From Actinomycetota bacterium (GTDB lineage: Bacteria > Actinomycetota > Acidimicrobiia > Acidimicrobiales > Ilumatobacteraceae): 16,869 nucleotides of DNA. Made by a program: the position numbers and the translations under genes. The stretch is from assembly GCA_009705865.1 (NCBI GenBank), contig WLSJ01000021.1, forward strand, positions 1-16,869, given 5' to 3'. The stretch's first letter is position 1, and the number at the start of each line of letters is the position of its first letter. Of this stretch, positions 1 through 6,176 are shown in pieces. Below the pieces are notes generated by a model. The model was given only the letters and a program-made list of their open reading frames with translations. It did not search any database and had not been told where the DNA came from.

Positions 1-861
1 ATGGGCTCCAGCGCGTGCAGGTCGTCGACCAGGAATGCTTATTCCAATCAATTTCCGAGCCACTCCCCGATTTCTCTCATCTAACAATACTGATCGACCG
101 ATGAATTCAGGCTTGTTCCACGCAACTACCCATTCAAGACCTGCCTGAAGCGATGAGATGCCTTCACCCAGCTCATGACCATGAAGCGGTAGACCAGCTT
201 CCAAACGCAAAGTGTCTCGGGCTCCAAGACCAGCAGGGATAGCGCCGGCTTCCCGCAGTGCATTCCAAACGACGGATGAACCATTGTTAGGCACAGCAAT
301 TTCGATTCCGTCTTCTCCGGTGTATCCAGTTCCGGCCACCACGCAAGAAAAGCCACACACATCAACTTCGCGAACGGTAAACCGCTTTACTTCTGCAGCT
401 TCCGGACACACCAACGCCACTACAGCACGGGCCAAAGGTCCCTGCACAGCAATTACTGCGCGAGTACTTGTGGTGTCAGACCCTCCGATTGCAGAAACAA
501 CTCGATCAGTATTAGACGCATTAGGCATCACGTCAAAAACATCTTCGCTCACCCACCACACAATGATGTCGTCGAGAACACTTGCATCTTTTTCGTCAAG
601 CAGGTGCGTGTACTGTGCTCGGCCAGGCGCGATGCGCGACAAGTCATTTGTAAGACATGCTTGCAATTGATCAAATGCCTTAGGCCCTTGCACACGCACT
701 GTTCCTAAATGCGATACATCGAACATCACCGCGCTCGTGCGACAAGCTGCATGCTCTACCAAAGTGCCAGATGGATAAGCCAACGGCATATCCCATCCGC
801 CGAAAGGCACCATTTTTGCTTCTAATGAACGATGCTCAGCATCAAGTGGCGAAAAACGCAC
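1..861 (-). CDS. gcvT: Aminomethyltransferase (glycine cleavage T protein), 3' end cut off
   Basis: T protein of the cytoplasmic glycine cleavage complex. It moves the methylene group from aminomethyl-lipoyl GcvH to tetrahydrofolate and releases ammonia. Reading the minus strand from a GTG at 861-859 gives 287 codons open to the window edge; the family is usually about 360-370 residues, so the C-terminal quarter is missing. Recognisable blocks are VPFGGWDMP near residue 18, FDVSHLG near 47, the LDDIIVW block near 96 with the presumed catalytic Asp (D98), GTGYTGEDGIEI near 177 and GARDTLRLEAGLPL near 213. The GTG begins two bases after the upstream MerR stop codon, and the N-terminus RFSPLDAEHRSL matches the family start, so I prefer it to the internal ATG at codon 17. 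The gene is probably cotranscribed with that MerR gene. gcvH lies five genes upstream in the same cluster. Confidence 0.93.
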   Translation of the reverse strand, partial: MRFSPLDAEHRSLEAKMVPFGGWDMPLAYPSGTLVEHAACRTSAVMFDVSHLGTVRVQGPKAFDQLQACLTNDLSRIAPGRAQYTHLLDEKDASVLDDIIVWWVSEDVFDVMPNASNTDRVVSAIGGSDTTSTRAVIAVQGPLARAVVALVCPEAAEVKRFTVREVDVCGFSCVVAGTGYTGEDGIEIAVPNNGSSVVWNALREAGAIPAGLGARDTLRLEAGLPLHGHELGEGISSLQAGLEWVVAWNKPEFIGRSVLLDERNRGVARKLIGISIPGRRPARAGAH

Positions 862-863
862 CC

Positions 864-1316
864 TTAGACTGCCCGAGAGATTTCCGCAACGTTTGTCTCA
901 TCCGCTGGATGGAGCAAAACAATTTGTTTATCCACTTCATCGCGCACTGAGTCCATTGGGAGAATATTCAAAACACCTTGCCCGTGACGCAACACGTCAA
1001 TCAACTCATCTCCGTTACACAAGACAACGGACGACCCGTTGATTACTAGGTGCGCCGCTGAAATATCTGTTTCGATGTGATCACGTAGATACGCAAATAC
1101 ATCTCTAATTGATTCCAACCGAATGCCTGCATCGAGTAACTGCTTAATGATGCGAAGTTCCAACAGGTCTCGATACGTATAGCGACGACGGCTACCGCTT
1201 CCCGTGGCATCAAGAGCAGAGGGACGTACTAAATCCGTACGAGCCCAATAATCAAGGCGACGGTATGTGATTCCGACTACGTCAGCAGCTTGAGTTCCAC
1301 TAAAAGTTTGTGTCAT
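864..1316 (-). CDS. MerR-family transcriptional regulator (Rv1830-like)
   Basis: DNA-binding regulator of 150 residues. The N-terminal MerR winged helix covers about residues 5-75, with ITYRRLDYWARTDLVRPS followed by the RRRYTYRDLLELRIIKQLLDAG wing and helix region. The remaining half has no metal-binding Cys cluster and looks like a short dimerisation or effector domain, so the inducer is unknown. Its place after the FtsR-like MerR and the DUF151 gene is that of Rv1830 in M. tuberculosis. Here it directly precedes gcvT by two bases, so it may control, or at least be coexpressed with, glycine cleavage genes; that is inference. A promoter-like TTGACG-17-TAGCGT lies in the 91-base gap upstream, giving this gene and gcvT their own start. 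ATG at 1316 is the only sensible start. Confidence 0.9.
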   Translation of the reverse strand: MTQTFSGTQAADVVGITYRRLDYWARTDLVRPSALDATGSGSRRRYTYRDLLELRIIKQLLDAGIRLESIRDVFAYLRDHIETDISAAHLVINGSSVVLCNGDELIDVLRHGQGVLNILPMDSVRDEVDKQIVLLHPADETNVAEISRAV

Positions 1317-1374
1317 TTTGAAGTCATTTCATCTCTAGTGAGTCCGGGTGGTTATGAAACTACGCTGGTGTAAG

Positions 1375-1403
1375 ACGCTACGGCCAATAACCCAACTCGT
1401 CAA
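1375..1403 (-). promoter_or_regulatory. Candidate sigma-70-type promoter for the merR-gcvT pair
   Basis: Reading the minus strand, TTGACG (1403-1398) is followed by exactly 17 bases and then TAGCGT (1380-1375). Both elements are close to the vegetative consensus and the spacing is ideal. The predicted start near 1368 would leave a leader of about 50 bases before the MerR ATG at 1316. The -35 box lies four bases past the DUF151 stop codon. The spacer is 17 bases, not the 19-20 bases typical of promoters activated by MerR-type DNA untwisting. Confidence 0.55.
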
Positions 1404-1407
1404 GATG

Positions 1408-1899
1408 TCAGGTGTCGAAATCTTCTGGCGAGATATTTTCTATGAAATCACGAAATTCGTCGATAATTCCCGTGTCCGTGCGGGTTTCCTCTTCAGCAAC
1501 CACCTCACCAACAAGATCCAACAGCTCATCTGATACAAAAATGGGGCATGAAGCACGTAAGGCAATAGCTACCGCGTCTGACGGACGAGCCGAAACAGTC
1601 ACCTCGGGCCCACCATCGGGGATCAGCACCAAATCTGCGTAATAGGTTCCGTTTGATACGTGTGTCAACACCACTCGACTAACCGATACAGACACTCGTT
1701 CAAGCGCAAGTACAAAGAGATCATGAGTCAAGGGCCGAGGAGTCTGTTCGTCATCGAGAGCAGTCTTTATGGCGGCGGCTTCAGGCGCACCTATAAAGAT
1801 TTCGAATTGTCGCCTGGGCGCATCTTCTTCTCGCAAGGTCACTACAGGTGTGTTTGACAACCGATCAACACGCACTCCTCGTACGGACAGAGACTTCAT
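1408..1899 (-). CDS. DUF151 / bifunctional nuclease domain protein (Rv1829-like)
   Basis: A 163-residue protein of the DUF151 (BFN) family, whose plant founder was reported as a bifunctional nuclease. The bacterial role is uncertain. Family blocks visible are FEIFIGAPEAAAIKTAL near residue 32, RPLTHDL near 55, SARPSDAVAIALR near 103 and PIFVSDELLD near 119. It ends in an acidic tail, FRDFIENISPEDF. The ATG start lies two bases after the stop of the upstream FtsR-like gene, so the two are almost certainly cotranscribed and perhaps translationally coupled. The same adjacency is found in mycobacteria and corynebacteria. I would not assign nuclease activity from the sequence alone. Confidence 0.88.
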   Translation of the reverse strand: MKSLSVRGVRVDRLSNTPVVTLREEDAPRRQFEIFIGAPEAAAIKTALDDEQTPRPLTHDLFVLALERVSVSVSRVVLTHVSNGTYYADLVLIPDGGPEVTVSARPSDAVAIALRASCPIFVSDELLDLVGEVVAEEETRTDTGIIDEFRDFIENISPEDFDT

Positions 1900-1901
1900 T
1901 T

Positions 1902-2717
1902 CTATTTCTGTTCCGTGAGTTTTGCTATGTCACGCATCAAAAGAGAATTACGTAGCTCTCCGCCCAATTCCATGAACTCGGCGAGCATTTCAAGTGCTTC
2001 GTCACGCGATGCGGGATTACGTTGACGTAATAACGGCAAAATTCTTTGCTCGAAAAGACTTAGCTCGCGATCGGCCGAAGACTTCCAAGCTCGCAAGTGC
2101 CTGATATCAATTCCCATTTCTTGAAATCGACCAGCAGTGCGAGCAATCGATGCCGAATGGGGATCAAAGAACGTCGTGTCACCAACCTCGTGACCGCTAA
2201 CAAGTCCTGCAGCTTCTAGATCTTTCAAGAAATTCGAATCAATATGTACCTGCTCGAGCAATTGATCGCGAGGTATTGACTCTGTCTTGTCAGCATGTTG
2301 AATTGCCACTTTCCGCTGCTGTCTGCGCACTGAAGCCGGAACAATCGGATCTTGATCCATTGACAATGAAGACTCAACAGCCGCTGGCCGTGGCATCGCT
2401 GCTCGAGCCGCAGGGTGTCCAGATGTCGATACCAGTTCAGAGACATTTTCCAAATCACGACTGATGTCTTGGCTTTCGTCTTCCAACTTTCCCTTGATGA
2501 TTCGTAAGGGAAGATAGTTATTACGTTGCTCTTGCAAGATAAACCGAAGCCGCTCGACCTCAGCAGATGTGAATTTTCGATAACCCGAGGGTGTCCGCTC
2601 TGGAACAATCAGTCCTTGGCTCTCAAGAAAACGGATTTTTGAGATTGTTACATCAGGGAACTCTTCTAGCAACTGAGCTAGCACTTCTCCGATAGACAAA
2701 TAATCTCGCTCGGACAT
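1902..2717 (-). CDS. ftsR: MerR-family regulator, FtsR / Rv1828 type
   Basis: A 271-residue regulator with an N-terminal MerR winged helix at about residues 5-77. Characteristic text includes YLSIGEVLAQL, ISKIRFLESQGLIVPERTPS, GYRKFTSAEVERLRFILQEQ and LPLRIIKGKL, closely resembling M. tuberculosis Rv1828 and Corynebacterium FtsR. FtsR is reported to activate ftsZ in Corynebacterium. The middle (about 85-150) is low-complexity and variable. The C-terminal half (about 155-265) is a helical module ending in MELGGELRNSLLMRDIAKL. The start ATG shares one base with the stop of the FHA gene (TGATG), implying coupled translation. The ftsR symbol is by orthology of sequence and neighbourhood; the target genes in this organism are unknown. 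Confidence 0.85.
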   Translation of the reverse strand: MSERDYLSIGEVLAQLLEEFPDVTISKIRFLESQGLIVPERTPSGYRKFTSAEVERLRFILQEQRNNYLPLRIIKGKLEDESQDISRDLENVSELVSTSGHPAARAAMPRPAAVESSLSMDQDPIVPASVRRQQRKVAIQHADKTESIPRDQLLEQVHIDSNFLKDLEAAGLVSGHEVGDTTFFDPHSASIARTAGRFQEMGIDIRHLRAWKSSADRELSLFEQRILPLLRQRNPASRDEALEMLAEFMELGGELRNSLLMRDIAKLTEQK

Positions 2718-3205
2718 CAGATATCTTTCGGATTTTCTAGAAAAATCATATGAAATTTACCAATTTGGACTTCATCGCCTTGAGCTAACTCAACTGCATC
2801 GACGCGACGTTGGTTTACATAGGTGCCATTCAGTGATCCAACATCACGGATAACAAAATTGGATCCGTCGCGGTGAATTTCACAGTGACGCCTCGACACC
2901 GTGATGTCATCGAGAGAAATTTCAGAATCCGCATGGCGGCCAACGTGAGTGATCGCATGTGACAATTCAAAATGATTACCCTCAGACTCTCCGCTCCTGA
3001 GAACAAGAATCGGTGTTCCTCTAGCGATATGAGACAGAGAGACCTGGACATCATCAGCAGGTCCCGGAGCATCTTGCAATGGGTCGACTTTCGTCAGGGT
3101 GATTGTGTGATCCGTGGCTAAATCCAAAACGGTTCCACAGGCAGAGCAAAAAGCAGACACTGGTGGATTTCGATGTCCACACTGATTGCAAAATACGTAC
3201 GCCAT
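2717..3205 (-). CDS. garA: FHA-domain protein, GarA/OdhI-like, with N-terminal zinc ribbon
   Basis: A 162-residue phosphothreonine-binding protein. Its FHA domain (about residues 65-156) carries the invariant GRH (89-91), SRRH (104-107) and NGTYVN (126-131). The run DVGSLNGTYVN and the end GDEVQIGKF are near-identical, from memory, to mycobacterial GarA. GarA/OdhI binds and inhibits 2-oxoglutarate dehydrogenase and tunes glutamate metabolism when not phosphorylated on an N-terminal ETT motif by Ser/Thr kinases. Here that motif is absent. Instead residues 1-24 form a zinc ribbon (C6xxC9, C20xxC23), then a linker with T34, T36 and T38 that might take over the phospho-switch. The gene lies between gcvH (11-base gap) and ftsR (1-base overlap), the classical garA position. 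Orthology is well supported; retained regulation by phosphorylation is inference. Confidence 0.87.
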   Translation of the reverse strand: MAYVFCNQCGHRNPPVSAFCSACGTVLDLATDHTITLTKVDPLQDAPGPADDVQVSLSHIARGTPILVLRSGESEGNHFELSHAITHVGRHADSEISLDDITVSRRHCEIHRDGSNFVIRDVGSLNGTYVNQRRVDAVELAQGDEVQIGKFHMIFLENPKDI

Positions 3206-3216
3206 ATCAATAACCG

Positions 3217-3597
3217 CTAATGAGCACCAATAAGTGCCGAATACTCTTGCGGACTCATGAGATCTGATTCGTTAACTGCATCAATCTCAATGTCACAGAT
3301 CCAGCCGAGGCCATACGGATCCGTGTTGAGCAACTCGGGAGTTGCGATCAGAGCTTCATTTACAGCGATGACGCGACCTGCAACTGGCGCATACACGTCG
3401 TTCACGCTCTTTGTGCTCTCGATTTCACCTAGACCTTGGTGCAGCTCTATCTCTGCGCCAACATCGGGAAGTTGAATGAACACAATGTCACCCAGAGCAT
3501 CTTGTGCGTAGTCAGTGATGCCGACTCTGGCTTGGGAGCCACTGAGCAACACCCACTCATGATCTTTGGAATATCGAAGCTGTTGAGGAACCGTCAC
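3217..3597 (-). CDS. gcvH: Glycine cleavage system H protein
   Basis: Lipoyl carrier of glycine cleavage, shuttling the aminomethyl group between P, T and L proteins. From GTG 3597 it is 126 residues, the family norm. YSKDHEW is near the N-terminus, VGITDYAQDALGDIVF follows, and the lipoylation block GEIESTKSVNDVYAPV places the modified lysine at about K63. The frame stays open to 3801, but that extension covers the pgsA 3' end and has no H-protein character, so I reject it. A GTG at 3603 is an equally possible start, two codons earlier. Neither has an ideally spaced Shine-Dalgarno; AGAAGG near 3620-3625 is about 16 bases before the 3603 start. The gene follows pgsA by 11-17 bases. The P protein gene is not in this window. 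Confidence 0.93.
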   Translation of the reverse strand: MTVPQQLRYSKDHEWVLLSGSQARVGITDYAQDALGDIVFIQLPDVGAEIELHQGLGEIESTKSVNDVYAPVAGRVIAVNEALIATPELLNTDPYGLGWICDIEIDAVNESDLMSPQEYSALIGAH

Positions 3598-3614
3598 TCC
3601 CACAACGGTACTCG

Positions 3615-4232
3615 CTACGACCTTCTCCCCGACGCCAAATGAGACTTGACTGTTGGGAGATATTGGAAGAAGGATTTGTAGGAAACAAAGACACCAGGAA
3701 TCCCTACAGCCCATCCCATAAAAGTAAAGATGGTCCAAGCGCCACCGGCTGACCCGAGCGTGATCCATGGCACCGCCGCCATCAATGCAAATGTCGCCCA
3801 CTTACCTAGTCGCGTCACCGGAAATCGCTCCATGCCCATAGCTGTGGCCGCCACCATCAGGATTGCTATAGAAACCTCACGAATCAATATGACGACGCCG
3901 AACCAGACTGGAAGATACGAGTAGTAGAGCGCCGCGCCTATACCCACGAAGAACACAGCTCGGTCCGCGATGGGGTCAAGAATTTTGCCTAACTCGCTGA
4001 CCTGATTAAAGCGCCGAGCGATGTACCCGTCGATCCAATCTGTGGAAGCAAGTAATCCAAAAAACCAACTTCCGGCAACTACCCGCCCGTCAGCGAACAA
4101 ACCCACGAAAGTCGGCAGCATGGCCAGCCGCAATAGGGACAGAAAGTTTGGGATGGTCAGATTTTCTCTTACGCGCACAGCACGATGGTAGCCCCAGTAT
4201 CCAGGAGCGTGCGTGACAGACATAGTCTTCAT
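3615..4232 (-). CDS. pgsA: CDP-alcohol phosphatidyltransferase (PgsA-like)
   Basis: Integral membrane enzyme that displaces CMP from CDP-diacylglycerol with an alcohol, probably glycerol-3-phosphate or an inositol compound. The signature D(x2)DG(x2)AR(x8)G(x3)D(x3)D is complete: DWIDGYIARR, eight residues, then GKILDPIAD, around residues 65-90. Several hydrophobic segments surround it. The 205-residue length assumes ATG 4232; ATG 4223 and GTG 4178 are alternatives. The GTG start would give 187 residues beginning MRVRENLTIPNFLSLLRL, typical for the family, and has TACCAT exactly six bases upstream. With the 4232 start, the ATG lies only two bases from the start codon of the divergent SDR gene. 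The gene heads the gcvH-garA-ftsR cluster, as pgsA2 does near this locus in mycobacteria; the exact head group is not decided. Confidence 0.88.
   Translation of the reverse strand: MKTMSVTHAPGYWGYHRAVRVRENLTIPNFLSLLRLAMLPTFVGLFADGRVVAGSWFFGLLASTDWIDGYIARRFNQVSELGKILDPIADRAVFFVGIGAALYYSYLPVWFGVVILIREVSIAILMVAATAMGMERFPVTRLGKWATFALMAAVPWITLGSAGGAWTIFTFMGWAVGIPGVFVSYKSFFQYLPTVKSHLASGRRS
4185..4190 (-). promoter_or_regulatory. Possible -10 box for a shorter, leaderless pgsA
   Basis: TACCAT on the minus strand sits six bases before the in-frame GTG at 4178, the same geometry as at four other unit-leading genes here. No good -35 element is visible. This is weaker than the others because the start codon is itself in doubt. 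Confidence 0.3.
4223..4228 (+). promoter_or_regulatory. Candidate -10 box for leaderless SDR gene
   Basis: TAGTCT lies exactly six bases upstream of the ATG at 4235, so transcription would start at the A of the start codon. There is no Shine-Dalgarno before this gene, and the box lies inside the divergent pgsA 5' region. No clear TTGAC-like -35 is seen. Confidence 0.45.
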
Positions 4233-4234
4233 TC

Positions 4235-5047
4235 ATGAAACAAATCCTCGAGAATCATGTCGCCTTTATTACGGGAGGTGGATCAGGACTCGGAGCAGCA
4301 GCTGCGCGTCGCCTCGCTGCAGATGGCGCCATCATCGCTATCAATGATTTAGATATACAAGCGGCCCAAAAAGTTGCTGATGAAGTGGGCGGACTTGCCT
4401 ACGCATTCGATGTCACAGATTCGCAAGCTTTTACAGCTGCGGTAGATGACTGCGTTGCGAAATTGGGACGCCTTGACATCATGATTAATAATGCGGGTAT
4501 TGCGCCGCAGGACACTTCTTCCAAGACAGAACTAATGATGGAGAACATGGGCAAGAGAATGTCAGGAAACATCGAGTCGATGGCTCCGATGAACTATTTA
4601 CGGGACTTATCTGACGAGAACTGGGACCGAATGATACGAGTGCACCTATACGGGGCGTTTTACGGGTGCAAAGCAGCACTCACCCATATGCAACCTCAAC
4701 GATCTGGTCGCATCATCAATATCTCTTCTGTCATTGGTTTGTATCCCGCGGCAGGTGCGCCCCACTACTCAGTAGCTAAAGCCGGAATAATCTCACTGAC
4801 AAAAGCTGTTGCTGCAGAAGTTGCCCCACTCGGTATCAATGTCAACGCAATTTGCCCTGGGTACATCAAGACTCCCTTACTCACGCCTTTCAGTGAAGCA
4901 ATGATGGCAGCCGTGACAATGAGAATTGGGAAAGGCCGACTGGGGCAACCAGAAGAACTTGCAGAGATGGTTCGGTTTCTATGTGGTCCAGAGTCTGAAT
5001 ACTGCACTGGGGACGTGTTCGCCGTTTCAGGTGGCTACACAGGATGA
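4235..5047 (+). CDS. Short-chain dehydrogenase/reductase (FabG-like)
   Basis: Classical SDR oxidoreductase of 270 residues, cytoplasmic, substrate unknown. The nucleotide-binding glycine motif TGGGSGLG is at 13-20, NNAG at 85-88, the catalytic Ser in INISSV near 164, and YSVAK with Tyr178 and Lys182. PGYIKTP follows at about 208-214. Acidic residues at the end of strand 2 (INDLD, 36-40) favour NAD over NADP by the usual family rule. Compared with plain FabG proteins there are roughly 20-25 extra, Met-rich residues between NNAG and the NW..MI.VHLYG helix (about 90-125), so the substrate lid may differ. The stop overlaps the HIT gene start in an ATGA junction, indicating coupled expression. The lack of a Shine-Dalgarno and TAGTCT six bases upstream suggest a leaderless message. 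Confidence 0.9.
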   Translation: MKQILENHVAFITGGGSGLGAAAARRLAADGAIIAINDLDIQAAQKVADEVGGLAYAFDVTDSQAFTAAVDDCVAKLGRLDIMINNAGIAPQDTSSKTELMMENMGKRMSGNIESMAPMNYLRDLSDENWDRMIRVHLYGAFYGCKAALTHMQPQRSGRIINISSVIGLYPAAGAPHYSVAKAGIISLTKAVAAEVAPLGINVNAICPGYIKTPLLTPFSEAMMAAVTMRIGKGRLGQPEELAEMVRFLCGPESEYCTGDVFAVSGGYTG

Positions 5048-5445
5048 CAACAATCTTTACGCGAATCATCAACGGAGAAATCCCTGGCACTTTCGTATAC
5101 CGCGACACTTCATGCGTCGCATTCATGAGCATTAATCCAATTACTGCGGGCCATGTTCTAGTTGTACCAATTGAGGAAGTCGATCATTGGGTCGATATGG
5201 CCAGCGAATTGTCAGCACATCTGTTCGCCGTATCGCACAAAATATCAATCGCACTGTCGCGAGCTTTTCCCTGCACACGAGTCGGAATGATTATTGCTGG
5301 ATATGAAATTGACCATTGCCATATCCACCTCATCCCAACACAGTCGATGGAAGACTTGAACTTTGCAAATGCTGCAACTTCAATAGAACGAGCAGCCCTT
5401 GAAGAACATGCTCATCGACTTACTAAAGAACTCTCTCAGAATTAG
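5044..5445 (+). CDS. HIT-family nucleotide hydrolase/transferase
   Basis: A 133-residue histidine-triad protein. These small cytoplasmic homodimers hydrolyse nucleoside phosphoramidates, AMP-lysine or dinucleoside polyphosphates; which substrate applies here cannot be told. The N-terminus FTRIINGEIPGTFVYRD and the NPITAGHVLVVP strand are typical Hint-branch text. The triad is H91-C-H93-I-H95 (HCHIHLIP). The segment before it reads AGYEIDH where most homologues have AGQ followed by a hydrophobic run, so the conserved Gln is replaced by Tyr. The start is fixed by the ATGA overlap with the upstream SDR. The stop codon overlaps that of the convergent SRAP gene by three bases, leaving no intergenic terminator. 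Confidence 0.92.
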   Translation: MTTIFTRIINGEIPGTFVYRDTSCVAFMSINPITAGHVLVVPIEEVDHWVDMASELSAHLFAVSHKISIALSRAFPCTRVGMIIAGYEIDHCHIHLIPTQSMEDLNFANAATSIERAALEEHAHRLTKELSQN

Positions 5446-6164
5446 AACAACGTGTCAGGCTCGTCGGTGTTTGGCACTTCAACAAAATCATCGAGCAGAC
5501 TCTCATCGTTATTTCTTACACTGTTCACCAACGTCGATACTTGACGCGCTGTAAACCGCGGTTGAATACTTGGATCAAATAATTCAAGAGGTGGCGTCGG
5601 ATTGCACATCCAATCAAGCGCATCTTCGATACGAAATTCAACTGGGCTACGACTATGTATATGCGACAGGTCATCAACACTTTCACGAGTTATCAACGAA
5701 AAAGTGTGTCGCCCCTCGAGGGCAGGTGACGACGTCCAAATGCCTGCCACCAACATGATGCACCCATCTTCACGCGTAACGAAATACGGCACCTTCTTTT
5801 TAGGGTTTGATCTGTCCCATTCATAAAAGCCACTCATCGGAATAATGCATCGTCTGCTTGGCACAGAATCTCGAAACGAAGGTTTTTCTGTAATTGTCTC
5901 TGAGCGTGCGTTGATCATCTTCGAACCAACACTTGGATCCTTCGACCAAGCAGGCACGAGACCCCATTGCATGGGATCTACAACGACTACGGATTCTTCA
6001 TTCCGCAGTATCGAGACAATGTGTGTGGGAGCAGTGTTGTAGTTAGCAGGAAATAATTGCTCGTTAAGGTTCGTCGTGAAGGATAAGTGCGCTTCAGAGA
6101 GAGCCTCAGCCATCTCTTCCATCAATAAATCAGCATTGAATGCACCTACAAAGCGTCCACACAT
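5442..6164 (-). CDS. SRAP-domain abasic-site DNA-protein crosslink protein (YedK/HMCES family)
   Basis: Binds abasic sites in single-stranded DNA and caps them through a thiazolidine bond to the N-terminal cysteine, shielding the fork from strand breaks. I start it at ATG 6164, not the in-frame TTG at 6173, because Met removal must expose Cys2 (MCGRF). Family blocks in the 240 residues are YNTAPT (42-47), WGLVPAW (67-73), INARSET with N85, KPSFRDS (94-100), IIPMSGFYEW with catalytic E115, and IHSRSP with H170. Most homologues have HxRMP at the last site; here Met is Ser. The C-terminus (about 225-240) is acidic and ends DEPDTLF. It follows an SDR gene by 12 bases on the same strand. Older databases call the family SOS-response-associated peptidase; no LexA box was recognised here. 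Confidence 0.94.
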   Translation of the reverse strand: MCGRFVGAFNADLLMEEMAEALSEAHLSFTTNLNEQLFPANYNTAPTHIVSILRNEESVVVVDPMQWGLVPAWSKDPSVGSKMINARSETITEKPSFRDSVPSRRCIIPMSGFYEWDRSNPKKKVPYFVTREDGCIMLVAGIWTSSPALEGRHTFSLITRESVDDLSHIHSRSPVEFRIEDALDWMCNPTPPLELFDPSIQPRFTARQVSTLVNSVRNNDESLLDDFVEVPNTDEPDTLF

Positions 6165-6176
6165 ATGCAGCAAATT

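Noticed and set aside
212..670. 152-residue plus-strand ORF
   Set aside because: It is antisense to gcvT, which has complete family motifs; composition is Ser/Thr-rich shadow-like.
1317..1407. Glycine riboswitch upstream of the merR-gcvT pair
   Set aside because: The gap is only 91 bases and shows no tandem aptamer core motifs; a simple promoter explains it better.
3598..3801. N-terminal extension of gcvH to 194 residues
   Set aside because: The extra 68 residues overlap pgsA out of frame and have no H-protein character; the family length and YSKDHEW position favour GTG 3597 or 3603.
6165..6173. TTG start of the SRAP gene
   Set aside because: It would bury the catalytic Cys2, which must become the N-terminal residue.
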